A stretch of DNA of 64,000 bases, from assembly GCF_014654205.1 (NCBI RefSeq), contig NZ_BNAW01000002.1, positions 186,001 through 250,000 of the forward strand, given 5' to 3'. A program made the position numbers and the translations under genes. Source of the stretch: Amycolatopsis bullii (GTDB taxonomy: Bacteria > Actinomycetota > Actinomycetes > Mycobacteriales > Pseudonocardiaceae). Positions 25,550-32,940 of this stretch are shown in pieces. Positions within the stretch are counted from its first letter, which is position 1. Each line of letters begins with the position of its first letter. The notes under the pieces were generated by a model. That model was not told where the DNA came from and searched no databases. It saw only the letters and a program-made list of their open reading frames with translations.

Positions 25550-26900
25550 CGTCGTCGTGGTCGGCGCCGGCCTGGCGGGCCTCACCGCGGCCCGCGAGCT
25601 GACCGCGGCCGGCCGGGACGTCGTCGTCCTGGAAGCCCGCGACCGGGTCGGCGGCCGCACGCTCAACCACGACCTCGGCGACGGCAAGGTCGTGGAGGCG
25701 GGCGGGCAATTCGCCGGCCCGACCCAGGACCACGTCCTCGCGCTGGCCAAGCAGGTCGGCGTCGAGACGTTCCCGGCCTACACCCAGGGCGCGTCGGTCT
25801 ACGTCCACGGCGGCCGGGCCCGCCGGTACCGCGGCGACATCCCGCCCGACCCGCTGGCGCTGCCCGACCTCGGGATCGCGATGCGGCGGATCAACCAGCT
25901 CGCGCGCAAGATCCCCCTCGACGCGCCGTGGCGCGCCCCCAAGGCACGGGCGTGGGACAGCGTGACCTTCGAAAGCTGGATCCGGCACACCACCGCCGGC
26001 TCCGGCGCCCTCGACCTGGTCAACGTGCTGCTCGGCTCGGCCTTCGGCGGGAGTGCCGCCGACGCGTCGCTGCTCTACAGCCTCTGGTACATCGCCGGGT
26101 TCGGCAACGAAACCACCCCCGGCACCGTCGAACGCGGCATCGGCGTCACCGGCGGTGCCCAGGAATTCCGTTTCACCGGCGGCTCCCAGCTGATCTCGCA
26201 ACGCATCGGCGACGAACTCGACGGGCGCGTGGTGCTCGGCACCCCGGTGCGGGCGATCGAGCAGGACGGCGACCGGGTGACGGTCCGGTCCGACGAGGAC
26301 ACCTGGAGCGCGCGGCACGTCGTGGTCGCCGTCCCGCCCGCGCTGGCCGCCCGGATCTCCTGGCGCCCGCTGCTGCCCCCGCAGCAGGACGCCCTGTTCT
26401 CCCGGATGGCGTTCGGCGCGCTGATGAAGTGCGAAGCCGTGTACCCCGAGCCGTTCTGGCGCGCCGACGGGCTCAACGGCCAAGCCGTCTTCCGGCACGG
26501 CTCCCCGATCTGCTCCATGTTCGACAACTCCCCGCCCGACGGCGAACCCGGCGTCCTCATGGGCTTCCTCGGCGGCCCGCAGTGGCACACCTGGGCCACG
26601 CGCCCGCCGCGCGAACGCCGCGCCGCCGTCCTGCGCGCCTTCGCCGCCGCCGTCGGGAAACCCGCGCTGCAGCCGGTGGCGTACTTCGAACAGGACTGGG
26701 TCGGCGAGGAGTGGACCCGCGGCGGGCCGACGTCGGTGCCCGGGACCGGCGTGCTGACCGAGCTCGGCCCGTGGCGCGACCGGCCGTTCGGCCGCGTGCA
26801 CTGGGCCGGCGCCGAGCACTCGGATCACTGGAACGGCTACATGGACGGCGCGGTCCGCTCCGGCGAAACCGCCGCCCGCGCCGTCCTCGGTCACGAGTAG
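25536..26900 (+). CDS. Flavin monoamine oxidase family protein
   Basis: 454 residues. The N-terminal FAD-binding motif is VVGAGLAGLTAARE (residues 7-20) with EARDRVGGRT after it. The C-terminal HWAGAEHSDHWNGYMDGAV is the FAD-contacting end of the MAO/amine oxidase family. It oxidises a primary amine to aldehyde with release of ammonia and H2O2. The ATG lies 14 bases inside the kinase gene, so it belongs to the same transcript. A pairing of amine oxidase with sugar kinase and aldolase is unusual and suggests an amino-sugar or amine-linked substrate. Confidence 0.88.
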   Translation: MRRSDVVVVGAGLAGLTAARELTAAGRDVVVLEARDRVGGRTLNHDLGDGKVVEAGGQFAGPTQDHVLALAKQVGVETFPAYTQGASVYVHGGRARRYRGDIPPDPLALPDLGIAMRRINQLARKIPLDAPWRAPKARAWDSVTFESWIRHTTAGSGALDLVNVLLGSAFGGSAADASLLYSLWYIAGFGNETTPGTVERGIGVTGGAQEFRFTGGSQLISQRIGDELDGRVVLGTPVRAIEQDGDRVTVRSDEDTWSARHVVVAVPPALAARISWRPLLPPQQDALFSRMAFGALMKCEAVYPEPFWRADGLNGQAVFRHGSPICSMFDNSPPDGEPGVLMGFLGGPQWHTWATRPPRERRAAVLRAFAAAVGKPALQPVAYFEQDWVGEEWTRGGPTSVPGTGVLTELGPWRDRPFGRVHWAGAEHSDHWNGYMDGAVRSGETAARAVLGHE

Positions 26901-26911
26901 AGGGGACGCCG

Positions 26912-27391
26912 GTGCGCGACTACACCGTTTCCGAGCAGGCGATCATCCCGCACCCGGTCCGGCGCGTGTGGGACGTGATCTCCGCGACCCACCGCTACGC
27001 CGAATGGGTCCCGACCGTCCTGGAGGTGACCGACCACCACGGCACGGCCGAAATCGGCAAGACCTACCGCGAGCGCAACAAGTCACTCGGCCCGCTGACC
27101 ACCCGCTCCACGTGGACGGTCCGCGAGATCGAGCCGCTCACCCGCCGCGTCGACACCGGTGTCGGGTTCGCCCCGCTGCAGGACCTGACCAACGTGTTCG
27201 AGTTCGAGCCGATCACCCGCGGCGACGGCAGCGAGAGCACACTCATGACCTACGCCGTCCAGTTCCGCCTCGGCCTGGGCCCGCTCGGCCCGCTCGTCCA
27301 CCGCGTCGTCGCCGCGGGGCTCCGCGCCGACATGACGCACGCGATGGACAACCTCGCCGACGTCATCCTCGCCGAGGGGATCCACCCGTAG
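26912..27391 (+). CDS. SRPBCC family protein
   Basis: 159 residues with the START/Bet-v1-like pattern: an opening VRDYTVSEQAIIPHPVRRVW strand and helix, central YAEWVPTVLEV, and a C-terminal long helix (HRVVAAGLRADMTHAMDNLA). Such proteins bind hydrophobic ligands or act as cyclases or aromatases. GTG at 26912 with GAGGGGA upstream lies 11 bases after the amine oxidase, so it is the last gene of the operon. No catalytic residues can be assigned. Confidence 0.8.
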   Translation: MRDYTVSEQAIIPHPVRRVWDVISATHRYAEWVPTVLEVTDHHGTAEIGKTYRERNKSLGPLTTRSTWTVREIEPLTRRVDTGVGFAPLQDLTNVFEFEPITRGDGSESTLMTYAVQFRLGLGPLGPLVHRVVAAGLRADMTHAMDNLADVILAEGIHP

Positions 27392-27501
27392 GGCCCGCAG
27401 GAATAGCCGTCACACTTTCGGGGTAAATCCTCCGCGCTCAACCTTCGGGGCCGTTCACCCGTACTGATCCCCGGCAGGTTCCATCGGCGAGGGGACAACG
27501 G

Positions 27502-28002
27502 ATGCGCAGGACGGTGGTGACCCTGGTGGGGGCGGCGCTGGTCACGGCGGCCTGCTCGGCGCCGCGCGCGACGACGCCGAGCCCGATCGCCGAGCCGGTG
27601 CCGCCGACCACCACGTCGGCCACACCGGTGCCGACCACCACCACGCCGCCGCCCGCGCCGCCGTGCACCGTCACCACCGGGGCCTGCGTCAGCCTGGCGC
27701 AGCGGCTGGCCTGGCTGCTGCGGGACGGCCGGGTGGTCCGCGGCCCGGTCCCGGCCGGGTTCGGGCCACCCGACCAGGCGACACCCGCCGGATCGTTCCA
27801 CGTCGTCTGGAAGGACCGCGAGCACCGCAGCAGCCAGTACGGCACCGACATGCCCAACTCGGTGTTCTTCGCCGCCGGCGGCATCGCCTTCCACGCCGGG
27901 CCGCTCGACGCCCCCTCGCACGGCTGCGTCCACCTCACCGACGCCGATTCGGCCGCGTTCTTCGACGGGCTGAACGTCGGGGACGCGGTGCAGGTCTTGT
28001 AG
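27502..28002 (+). CDS. Small L,D-transpeptidase lipoprotein (YkuD domain)
   Basis: 166 residues. Lipoprotein signal with lipobox VTAAC (Cys18), then a Pro/Thr-rich linker to about residue 55, then a compact YkuD domain. The catalytic signature HAGPLDAPSHGCVHL (residues ~133-147) has the His and the SHGC cysteine. It should form 3-3 peptidoglycan cross-links or attach proteins at the outer membrane face. It is shorter than usual Ldt proteins and lacks the Ig-like domains. ATG 27502 has GAGGGGA upstream. Confidence 0.85.
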   Translation: MRRTVVTLVGAALVTAACSAPRATTPSPIAEPVPPTTTSATPVPTTTTPPPAPPCTVTTGACVSLAQRLAWLLRDGRVVRGPVPAGFGPPDQATPAGSFHVVWKDREHRSSQYGTDMPNSVFFAAGGIAFHAGPLDAPSHGCVHLTDADSAAFFDGLNVGDAVQVL

Positions 28003-28012
28003 GCTTCGTCCC

Positions 28013-28780
28013 TTGTCGGACATTCGAGCTGTCGTTTCCAGGCTGCGCGCCGCGGGCTGCGTGTTCGCCGAGGACGAGGCCGATCTCCTCGTCGCCGCGG
28101 CCACGACCCCCGCGGAACTCGCCGCGCTCGTCGAGCGCCGCGTCGCCGGGCTGCCGCTGGAACACCTGCTGGGCTGGGCGGAGTTCCACGGCCTGCGCGT
28201 CACCGTGCGGCCCGGGGTGTTCGTGCCGCGGCACCGCACCGGGTTCCTGGTCGACGTGGCCGTGTCGCTCGCTCCGCCGGACCCGGTGGTCGTCGACCTG
28301 TGCTGTGGCTCCGGGGCGCTGGGGGCCGCCTTCGCGGCGGCCCTTCCACCGCGTGAGCTGCACGCCGCCGACGTCGAGCCGGCCGCGGTCGAGTGCGCGC
28401 GCCTGAACCTGCCCTGGGCCCGGGTCCACCAGGGCGATCTCTACGACGCGCTGCCGTCGTCCCTGCGCGGCCGGGTCTCGGTGCTCCTGGCGAACGTGCC
28501 GTACGTGCCTTCGGACGCCGTCGCGACGATGCCTCCCGAAGCGCGCCTGCACGAGCCGCTGGTGGCGCTCGACGGTGGCGCGGACGGCCTGGACCTCGCC
28601 CGGCGCGTCGCCGCAGGCGCGCCGGAGTGGCTCGCTCCGGGAGGGACATTGCTGATCGAATCGAGCGAGCGGCAGGCGCCGGTGCTCGCGGAGATCCTTG
28701 CTGCGGCGGGGTTGACACCGCGCGTGCACTCCTGCGACGACCTGGGGGCGACCGTCGTGACCGGCACCGCGAAATTGTGA
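28013..28780 (+). CDS. Putative protein N5-glutamine methyltransferase (PrmC-like)
   Basis: 255 residues. The SAM motif is VVDLCCGSGALG (about 95-106) and the target-glutamine motif is NVPY (about 163-166) where PrmC/HemK has NPPY. An N-terminal helical domain precedes them. It probably methylates a Gln in a protein, though the altered motif means release factor is not certain as substrate. The start is TTG; TAGGCT at 28000-28005 ends 7 bases earlier and no ribosome site is seen, which fits a leaderless mRNA. Confidence 0.82.
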   Translation: MSDIRAVVSRLRAAGCVFAEDEADLLVAAATTPAELAALVERRVAGLPLEHLLGWAEFHGLRVTVRPGVFVPRHRTGFLVDVAVSLAPPDPVVVDLCCGSGALGAAFAAALPPRELHAADVEPAAVECARLNLPWARVHQGDLYDALPSSLRGRVSVLLANVPYVPSDAVATMPPEARLHEPLVALDGGADGLDLARRVAAGAPEWLAPGGTLLIESSERQAPVLAEILAAAGLTPRVHSCDDLGATVVTGTAKL

Positions 28781-28815
28781 CCTCACGTTCCGGCGCTCCC
28801 GGACGTCTTCCTGGT

Positions 28816-29292
28816 GTGATCGTGAAACCGTTCGAGCAAGTCGTGGCCGAGCACGGGCCGATGGTCCTCCGGGTCTGCCGGGCCCTGCTCGGGCCCGCCG
28901 ACGCCGAGGACGCCTGGTCGGAAACCTTCCTGGCGGCGTTGAAGGCCTACCCCGAGCTGCCCGCCGACGCGAACGTCCAGGCGTGGCTCGTCACGATCGC
29001 GCACCGCAAGGCCGTCGACGTCACCCGCGCGCAAGCCCGCCACCCGATTCCGGTCGAGGAGGTGCCGGACCGGCCCGGCCACGCGCACGCGTGGCACGGC
29101 GACCTGTGGGACGCGCTGGCGAGGCTGCCGGACAAGCAACGCCTCGCCGTCGCCTACCACTACCTGGCCGGGCTGCCGTACCGCGAAATCGCCGAAATCA
29201 CCGGAGGCACCGCCGAAGCCGCGCGCCGGGCCGCCGCCGACGGCGTCAAGGCGCTGCGGGCCGGCTATCCCCTGGAAGGAGCACACCCATGA
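28816..29292 (+). CDS. Sigma-70 family (ECF-like) RNA polymerase sigma factor
   Basis: About 158 residues. Region 2 spans the start (FEQVVAEHGPMVLRVCRALL to AWLVTIAHRKAVDVTRAQ) and region 4 is near the C-terminus (LARLPDKQRLAVAYHYLAGL then YREIAEITGGTAEAARR). The GTG at 28816 or 28822 may be the start. It overlaps the ogt start by 4 bases (ATGA). A sigma factor joined to an alkyl-DNA repair methyltransferase is a recurring actinobacterial arrangement, so it probably directs the repair operon in response to DNA alkylation. No anti-sigma gene is visible. Confidence 0.83.
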   Translation: MIVKPFEQVVAEHGPMVLRVCRALLGPADAEDAWSETFLAALKAYPELPADANVQAWLVTIAHRKAVDVTRAQARHPIPVEEVPDRPGHAHAWHGDLWDALARLPDKQRLAVAYHYLAGLPYREIAEITGGTAEAARRAAADGVKALRAGYPLEGAHP

Positions 29293-29882
29293 TCGACATG
29301 TTCCAGTTCTTCGGGGACGAGATCCTGCTCGACTCGAGCGTGCTGCACGAGCGGCTGGTCGCCGACGCCGCCGAACGCGGGCTGCTCGACGTCGCCTACC
29401 GCACGGTCGACTCCCCGGTCGGCCCGCTGCTGCTGGCGGCAACCGAGGAAGGCCTGGTGAAGGTGGCCTTCGACCGCCAGGACCACGACGCGGTACTGGC
29501 CGAGCTGGCGGCGGCCATCAGCCCGCGGATCCTGCGCGCCCCGGCCCGCCTCGACCCGGTGGCCCGGCAGCTGGAGGAGTACTTCACGGGCGAGCGCCGC
29601 GCGTTCGACGTCCCCCTGGACTTCCGGCTGGCCCGCGGATTCCGCCGCGCGGTGCTGGACCACCTGCCCGAGATCGCGTACGGCCACACGGAAAGCTACG
29701 CCCAGGTGGCAGCGGCGGCGGGCAGCCCCAAGGCCGTCCGCGCAGTCGGCACGGCGTGCGCCCTCAACCCACTACCGCTGGTGGTCCCCTGCCACCGAGT
29801 AGTCCGCTCCGACGGCTCGTACGGCCAATACGCCGGCGGCGAAGAGGCCAAGCGAGTCCTGCTGACGATGGAAGCAGCGTGA
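29289..29882 (+). CDS. ogt: Methylated-DNA--protein-cysteine S-methyltransferase
   Basis: 197 residues. The C-terminal domain has the helix-turn-helix region and the active site VVPCHRVV with acceptor Cys near residue 168, then SDGSYGQYAGG. An N-terminal extension of about 40 residues (MIDMFQFFGDEILLDSS) precedes the usual fold and may contact the coupled sigma factor. It transfers methyl or alkyl groups from O6-guanine to its own cysteine, a suicide repair reaction. A perfect 8-bp hairpin directly follows the stop. Confidence 0.92.
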   Translation: MIDMFQFFGDEILLDSSVLHERLVADAAERGLLDVAYRTVDSPVGPLLLAATEEGLVKVAFDRQDHDAVLAELAAAISPRILRAPARLDPVARQLEEYFTGERRAFDVPLDFRLARGFRRAVLDHLPEIAYGHTESYAQVAAAAGSPKAVRAVGTACALNPLPLVVPCHRVVRSDGSYGQYAGGEEAKRVLLTMEAA

Positions 29883-29903
29883 CGACGCGCGAAGGGCGCG
29901 TCG
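29883..29903 (+). terminator. Hairpin directly after ogt
   Basis: CGACGCGC (29883-29890) and GCGCGTCG (29896-29903) pair perfectly with a 5-base loop, beginning at the base after the stop codon. There is no T-run, so it may be an attenuator or RNA-stabilising stem between ogt and the oxygenase rather than a full terminator. Confidence 0.5.
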
Positions 29904-30010
29904 CTGCGGCCGGCTGAGCCGAGGCCACGACCCACTGCTCCTCCCCCACACCGGCCCATCCGACCCCGGCCGGATCCAACCAATTACGCCCCACTGACCA
30001 AGGAGGCAGC

Positions 30011-30724
30011 GTGAAAACCTTCGAAGAGCGCGTCGCCGCGGCTGACTGGGCCGCGGTCGCCGCCGAAGTCGATGACTATGGCTGCGCGCTCCTGCCGCCG
30101 CTGCTCACCCCGGCCGAGTGCGCGCGGCTGGTGGCGCTGTGGGACGAGCCATCGCACTTCCGGGCGACGGTCAACCTGCGCCGCCATCGCTTCGGGGACA
30201 ACGGCGACTACCACTACTTCGCCTCACCATTCCCGGAACCCGTGCAGCGGCTGCGGCAGGCGCTCTACCCGCGGCTGCTGCCGATCGCCCAGGACTGGTC
30301 CGCCCGGCTGGGCCGCGCGGCCGAGTGGCCGTCCACTTTGGACGAGTGGCTGGCGGTCTGCCACGCTGCGGGGCAGGCGCGGCCCACGCCGATCCTGCTG
30401 CGCTACGAAACGGGCGGCTGGAACGCCCTGCACCGCGATCTCTACGGCGACAAGGTGTTCCCGCTGCAGGTGGTGATCAACCTCAACGACCCCGGCACTG
30501 ACCACACAGGCGGCGAGTTCCTCCTGGTCGAGCAACGGCCACGCGCGCAGTCCCGCGCAACGGCCACCCTCATCCCGCAGGGCCACGGCCTGGTGTTCAC
30601 CACCCGCGACAGGCCGATCCGCTCGGCCCGCGGCTGGTCGGCGGCCCCGGTGCGCCACGGCGTTTCGGTGGTCCGGTCGGGCCGCCGGCACACGCTGGGC
30701 CTCGTGTTCCACGACGCGGCATGA
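30011..30724 (+). CDS. 2OG-Fe(II) oxygenase (AlkB-like repair dioxygenase family)
   Basis: 237 residues. The metal-binding HxD is in LHRDLYGDKVFP (about residue 143) and the distal His in VRHGVSVVRSG (about 218), followed by RRHTLGLVFHD with the 2-oxoglutarate-binding Arg. GTG at 30011 has a perfect AGGAGG upstream. Members of this family stand next to Ogt or Ada genes and are annotated as oxidative dealkylases. Context supports removal of alkyl lesions, but the protein is not a canonical AlkB and the substrate is an inference. Its stop overlaps the next start (ATGA). Confidence 0.85.
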   Translation: MKTFEERVAAADWAAVAAEVDDYGCALLPPLLTPAECARLVALWDEPSHFRATVNLRRHRFGDNGDYHYFASPFPEPVQRLRQALYPRLLPIAQDWSARLGRAAEWPSTLDEWLAVCHAAGQARPTPILLRYETGGWNALHRDLYGDKVFPLQVVINLNDPGTDHTGGEFLLVEQRPRAQSRATATLIPQGHGLVFTTRDRPIRSARGWSAAPVRHGVSVVRSGRRHTLGLVFHDAA

Positions 30725-31095
30725 CCTCGCTCGAACTCGAGGCGCTGCTCGGCTTGCTCGGCGGGGCGCGGCACATCGTGATCGGCACGGATTTCGCGTC
30801 GCGGCCCGACGGCAACCGGATCGCCGCGGCGTGGGGCGGCGTGGTGCTGACCACGGTGGCCTGGCCCGAGACGGCGGCGTCGTGGCTGCGTCAGGCCCGC
30901 CGTTTCGCAGCGCCGGAACCGGACGCGTGGGTGGTCAGCGCCACCCCGGCGGGCTGGGCGGGCATGGCCCGACGCCTGCAGCTGTCCACGTCCTGGAGTC
31001 CGCACCGGACCTTCGCCACCTCGGCACTGGCCGGCTACCCCCTGCCCGGTCTGCGCGGCGCCCGCGCGGACAGCACGACCTGGGAGACTCGATGA
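30721..31095 (+). CDS. Unknown small protein in the alkylation-repair operon
   Basis: 124 residues, start and stop each overlapping a neighbour by 4 bases, so it is a true operon member. Visible features are an N-terminal helix (LELEALLGLLGGARHI), a hydrophobic WGGVVLTTVAW strand and many Trp residues (seven). There is no signal peptide or metal motif. I do not recognise the family. Its fixed position between the oxygenase and the second Ogt suggests a role in alkyl repair or its control. Confidence 0.7.
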   Translation: MTSLELEALLGLLGGARHIVIGTDFASRPDGNRIAAAWGGVVLTTVAWPETAASWLRQARRFAAPEPDAWVVSATPAGWAGMARRLQLSTSWSPHRTFATSALAGYPLPGLRGARADSTTWETR

Positions 31096-31571
31096 ACCAC
31101 GCAGTACTGGATTCCCCGATCGGCGAACTGACTGTGGTCGGCGACGGCGACGTCGTGACCGGCTTGTACTTCCCGAACCACTGGACCCGCCCGGACCGCA
31201 CCGCGTTCGGGGACCGCGACGACACGGCGTTCCCCGAAGCGTCCCGGCAGCTGAAGGAGTACTTCGCCGGCCAGCGAACGGAGTTCGACGTCCCGATGCA
31301 GGCGATCGGCCCCGATTTCGACCGCGCGGTGTGGGCCGAGATCGCGTCGATCCCGTACGGAGACACGGCAACGTACGGTGACCTCGCCCGGGCGGTCGGC
31401 GGCCTCCCGCACGAGGTGGGCGCGGCGGTCGGGCGCAACCCGCTGAGCATCCTGGTGGCGTGCCACCGCGTCGTCGGCAAAGGCGGAAAGCTGACGGGCT
31501 ACGCGGGCGGCATCCGGCGCAAGCAGTTCCTCCTGGATCTGGAGCGCCCGCCGGCCTCGACCCTGTGGTGA
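31092..31571 (+). CDS. Second Ogt-type alkyltransferase with ACHRV active site
   Basis: 159 residues with the full MGMT fold: N-terminal LDSPIGELTVV strand, DFDRAVWAEIASIPYGDTATYG wing-helix region, and the acceptor cysteine at about residue 124 in VACHRVV. The usual proline before the cysteine (PCHRV) is alanine here, while Cys, His and Arg are kept, so it is probably active. GKLTGYAGG and RKQFLLDLE follow as in classical Ogt. It is the last gene of the operon, ending directly against the convergent lysE-type gene. Confidence 0.9.
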   Translation: MNHAVLDSPIGELTVVGDGDVVTGLYFPNHWTRPDRTAFGDRDDTAFPEASRQLKEYFAGQRTEFDVPMQAIGPDFDRAVWAEIASIPYGDTATYGDLARAVGGLPHEVGAAVGRNPLSILVACHRVVGKGGKLTGYAGGIRRKQFLLDLERPPASTLW

Positions 31572-32171
31572 TCACACGCTGAGCAGCAGGCTGATCCCGA
31601 GCCCGGTCATGGTCACGGCGATCACCACGTCGAGCACCCGCCACGCCACGGGTTTCGCGAACACGCCGGCCAGCCGTCGGGCCCCGAACCCGAGCGCACT
31701 GAACCACACGGCGCTGGCCACCCCGGCGCCGAGCCCGAACAGCCACCGTCCATCCCCATGAGCCACGGCAACCGAGCCGAGCAGCAGGACGGTATCGAGG
31801 TAGACGTGCGGATTGAGCCAGGTGAAGGCCACACAGGCCAGAACGGCCTTCCGCAGCGGCGTACGTTCCTCCCCCACGGTCATCACGGACGGCTTCAGGG
31901 CCCGCCGCGCGGCAAGCACCCCGTACCCGAGCAGGAAAAGCCCACCTCCCACGGCCACCACCCCGATGGCGGTCGGCCACCGCGCCAGCACGGCCCCGAC
32001 TCCACTGACCCCGAGCCCGATCAGCACGAGGTCCGACACGGCACAGATGACAACGAGCGGCGCCACGGCTCCGCCACGCAGGCCTTGCTGCAGCAGAAAG
32101 GCGTTCTGAGAACCGATCGCGACGATGAGCGAGAGACCGGTCCCGAACCCGGCCAGGAGGAGAGGCAGCAC
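31572..32171 (-). CDS. LysE/ArgO family amino-acid exporter
   Basis: 199 residues with about six membrane segments. The N-terminal GTGLSLIVAIGSQNAFLLQQ and central CVAFTWLNPHVYLDTVLLLG are the family signatures; the NPHVYLD loop is diagnostic of ArgO/LysE. It exports basic amino acids such as L-arginine or L-lysine. GTG at 32171 is the start. Upstream TTGCTT-N18-TAATGC could be its own promoter, so it need not depend on the TetR gene that precedes it. Confidence 0.9.
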   Translation of the reverse strand: MLPLLLAGFGTGLSLIVAIGSQNAFLLQQGLRGGAVAPLVVICAVSDLVLIGLGVSGVGAVLARWPTAIGVVAVGGGLFLLGYGVLAARRALKPSVMTVGEERTPLRKAVLACVAFTWLNPHVYLDTVLLLGSVAVAHGDGRWLFGLGAGVASAVWFSALGFGARRLAGVFAKPVAWRVLDVVIAVTMTGLGISLLLSV

Positions 32172-32195
32172 CCGGTCACGGTATGACCGCGTCCG

Positions 32196-32225
32196 GCATT
32201 ACTCCAGCTAAAGCTTCTTAAGCAA
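32196..32225 (-). promoter_or_regulatory. Candidate promoter of the LysE-type gene
   Basis: On the minus strand TTGCTT (32225-32220), an 18-base spacer and TAATGC (32201-32196). The spacer contains AAGCTT and CTTAAG mini-palindromes and is unusually AT-rich for this DNA. Confidence 0.4.
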
Positions 32226-32227
32226 CA

Positions 32228-32875
32228 TTAGCGCTCCTCATGCCGCTCCGCCTCGCCGGGGAACTCCCCCACTCCGCGTTCCACCAGGTCAAAAGCCTGA
32301 TCGATCACCGCCACCTGCTCCCGCCGCACGACTTCAGCATCATCTCCCGCCACGATCCGGCCCATCGCGTGCGCGAACACCGTGGTGATCGCCGTGGTCA
32401 GCAGGTTCGCCACCATGCGGGCGCGGAACTCGTCGCCCGTCTCCTCCATCAGCAGCGCCGCGAACGCGTCCGCGATCTCGCGCTCCTGCTCGTACCACCG
32501 GGCCATCAGCGCCGGGCTGGACGTCAGAACCCACCAGAATCCGGGGCCGCCCGCAATCGCGCCCGAGAGCGGATGGCCCGAGGCCAGCAGCGCATGCTGG
32601 TGACGTCGCAGGGCCGTACACGGCGAGACACCCGGCGGCCGTGACCGGACTATCGAGGTCAGCTCGGCCAGGCGATCCGCGTGGCGGTCGAGGAACAGGT
32701 CCTCCTTGCGCGGGAAGTAGTTGAACACCGTCATCTTCGAGACGCCCGCCGCCTCGGCTATCTCGGCCACCGTCACCTCCTCGAAGCCGCGCTCGATGAA
32801 GAGGCCTGTGGCCACGTTCGAGATCAGCAGGCGGGTGGCCTGCTTCTTCCGCTCGCGGAGTCCGGGGTCAGCCAT
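32228..32875 (-). CDS. TetR family transcriptional regulator
   Basis: 215 residues. The helix-turn-helix VTVAEIAEAAGVSKMTVFNY occupies about residues 35-54; the rest is the ligand-binding helical domain with a charged C-terminal tail. It is divergent from the FAD-dependent monooxygenase with 65 bases between starts, and a 24-bp imperfect palindrome lies there, so it most likely represses both. TATACT ends 8 bases before its ATG, suggesting a leaderless mRNA. Confidence 0.88.
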   Translation of the reverse strand: MADPGLRERKKQATRLLISNVATGLFIERGFEEVTVAEIAEAAGVSKMTVFNYFPRKEDLFLDRHADRLAELTSIVRSRPPGVSPCTALRRHQHALLASGHPLSGAIAGGPGFWWVLTSSPALMARWYEQEREIADAFAALLMEETGDEFRARMVANLLTTAITTVFAHAMGRIVAGDDAEVVRREQVAVIDQAFDLVERGVGEFPGEAERHEER

Positions 32876-32883
32876 GAGCCGAG

Positions 32884-32933
32884 AGTATAGACCGAGCCCA
32901 AAGTTTGACTCGGTAAAAGTTTCGCGGCATCAT
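32884..32933. promoter_or_regulatory. Divergent promoters and operator, tetR / FAD monooxygenase
   Basis: An inverted repeat ACCGAG...CTCGGT (32891-32914, with partial inner symmetry) covers both promoters. Rightward: TTGACT (32905-32910), 17 bases, CATCAT (32928-32933), ending 7 bases before the ATG. Leftward: TATACT (32889-32884), 8 bases before the tetR ATG. Bound repressor would block both. Confidence 0.6.
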
Positions 32934-32940
32934 CGGAGCC

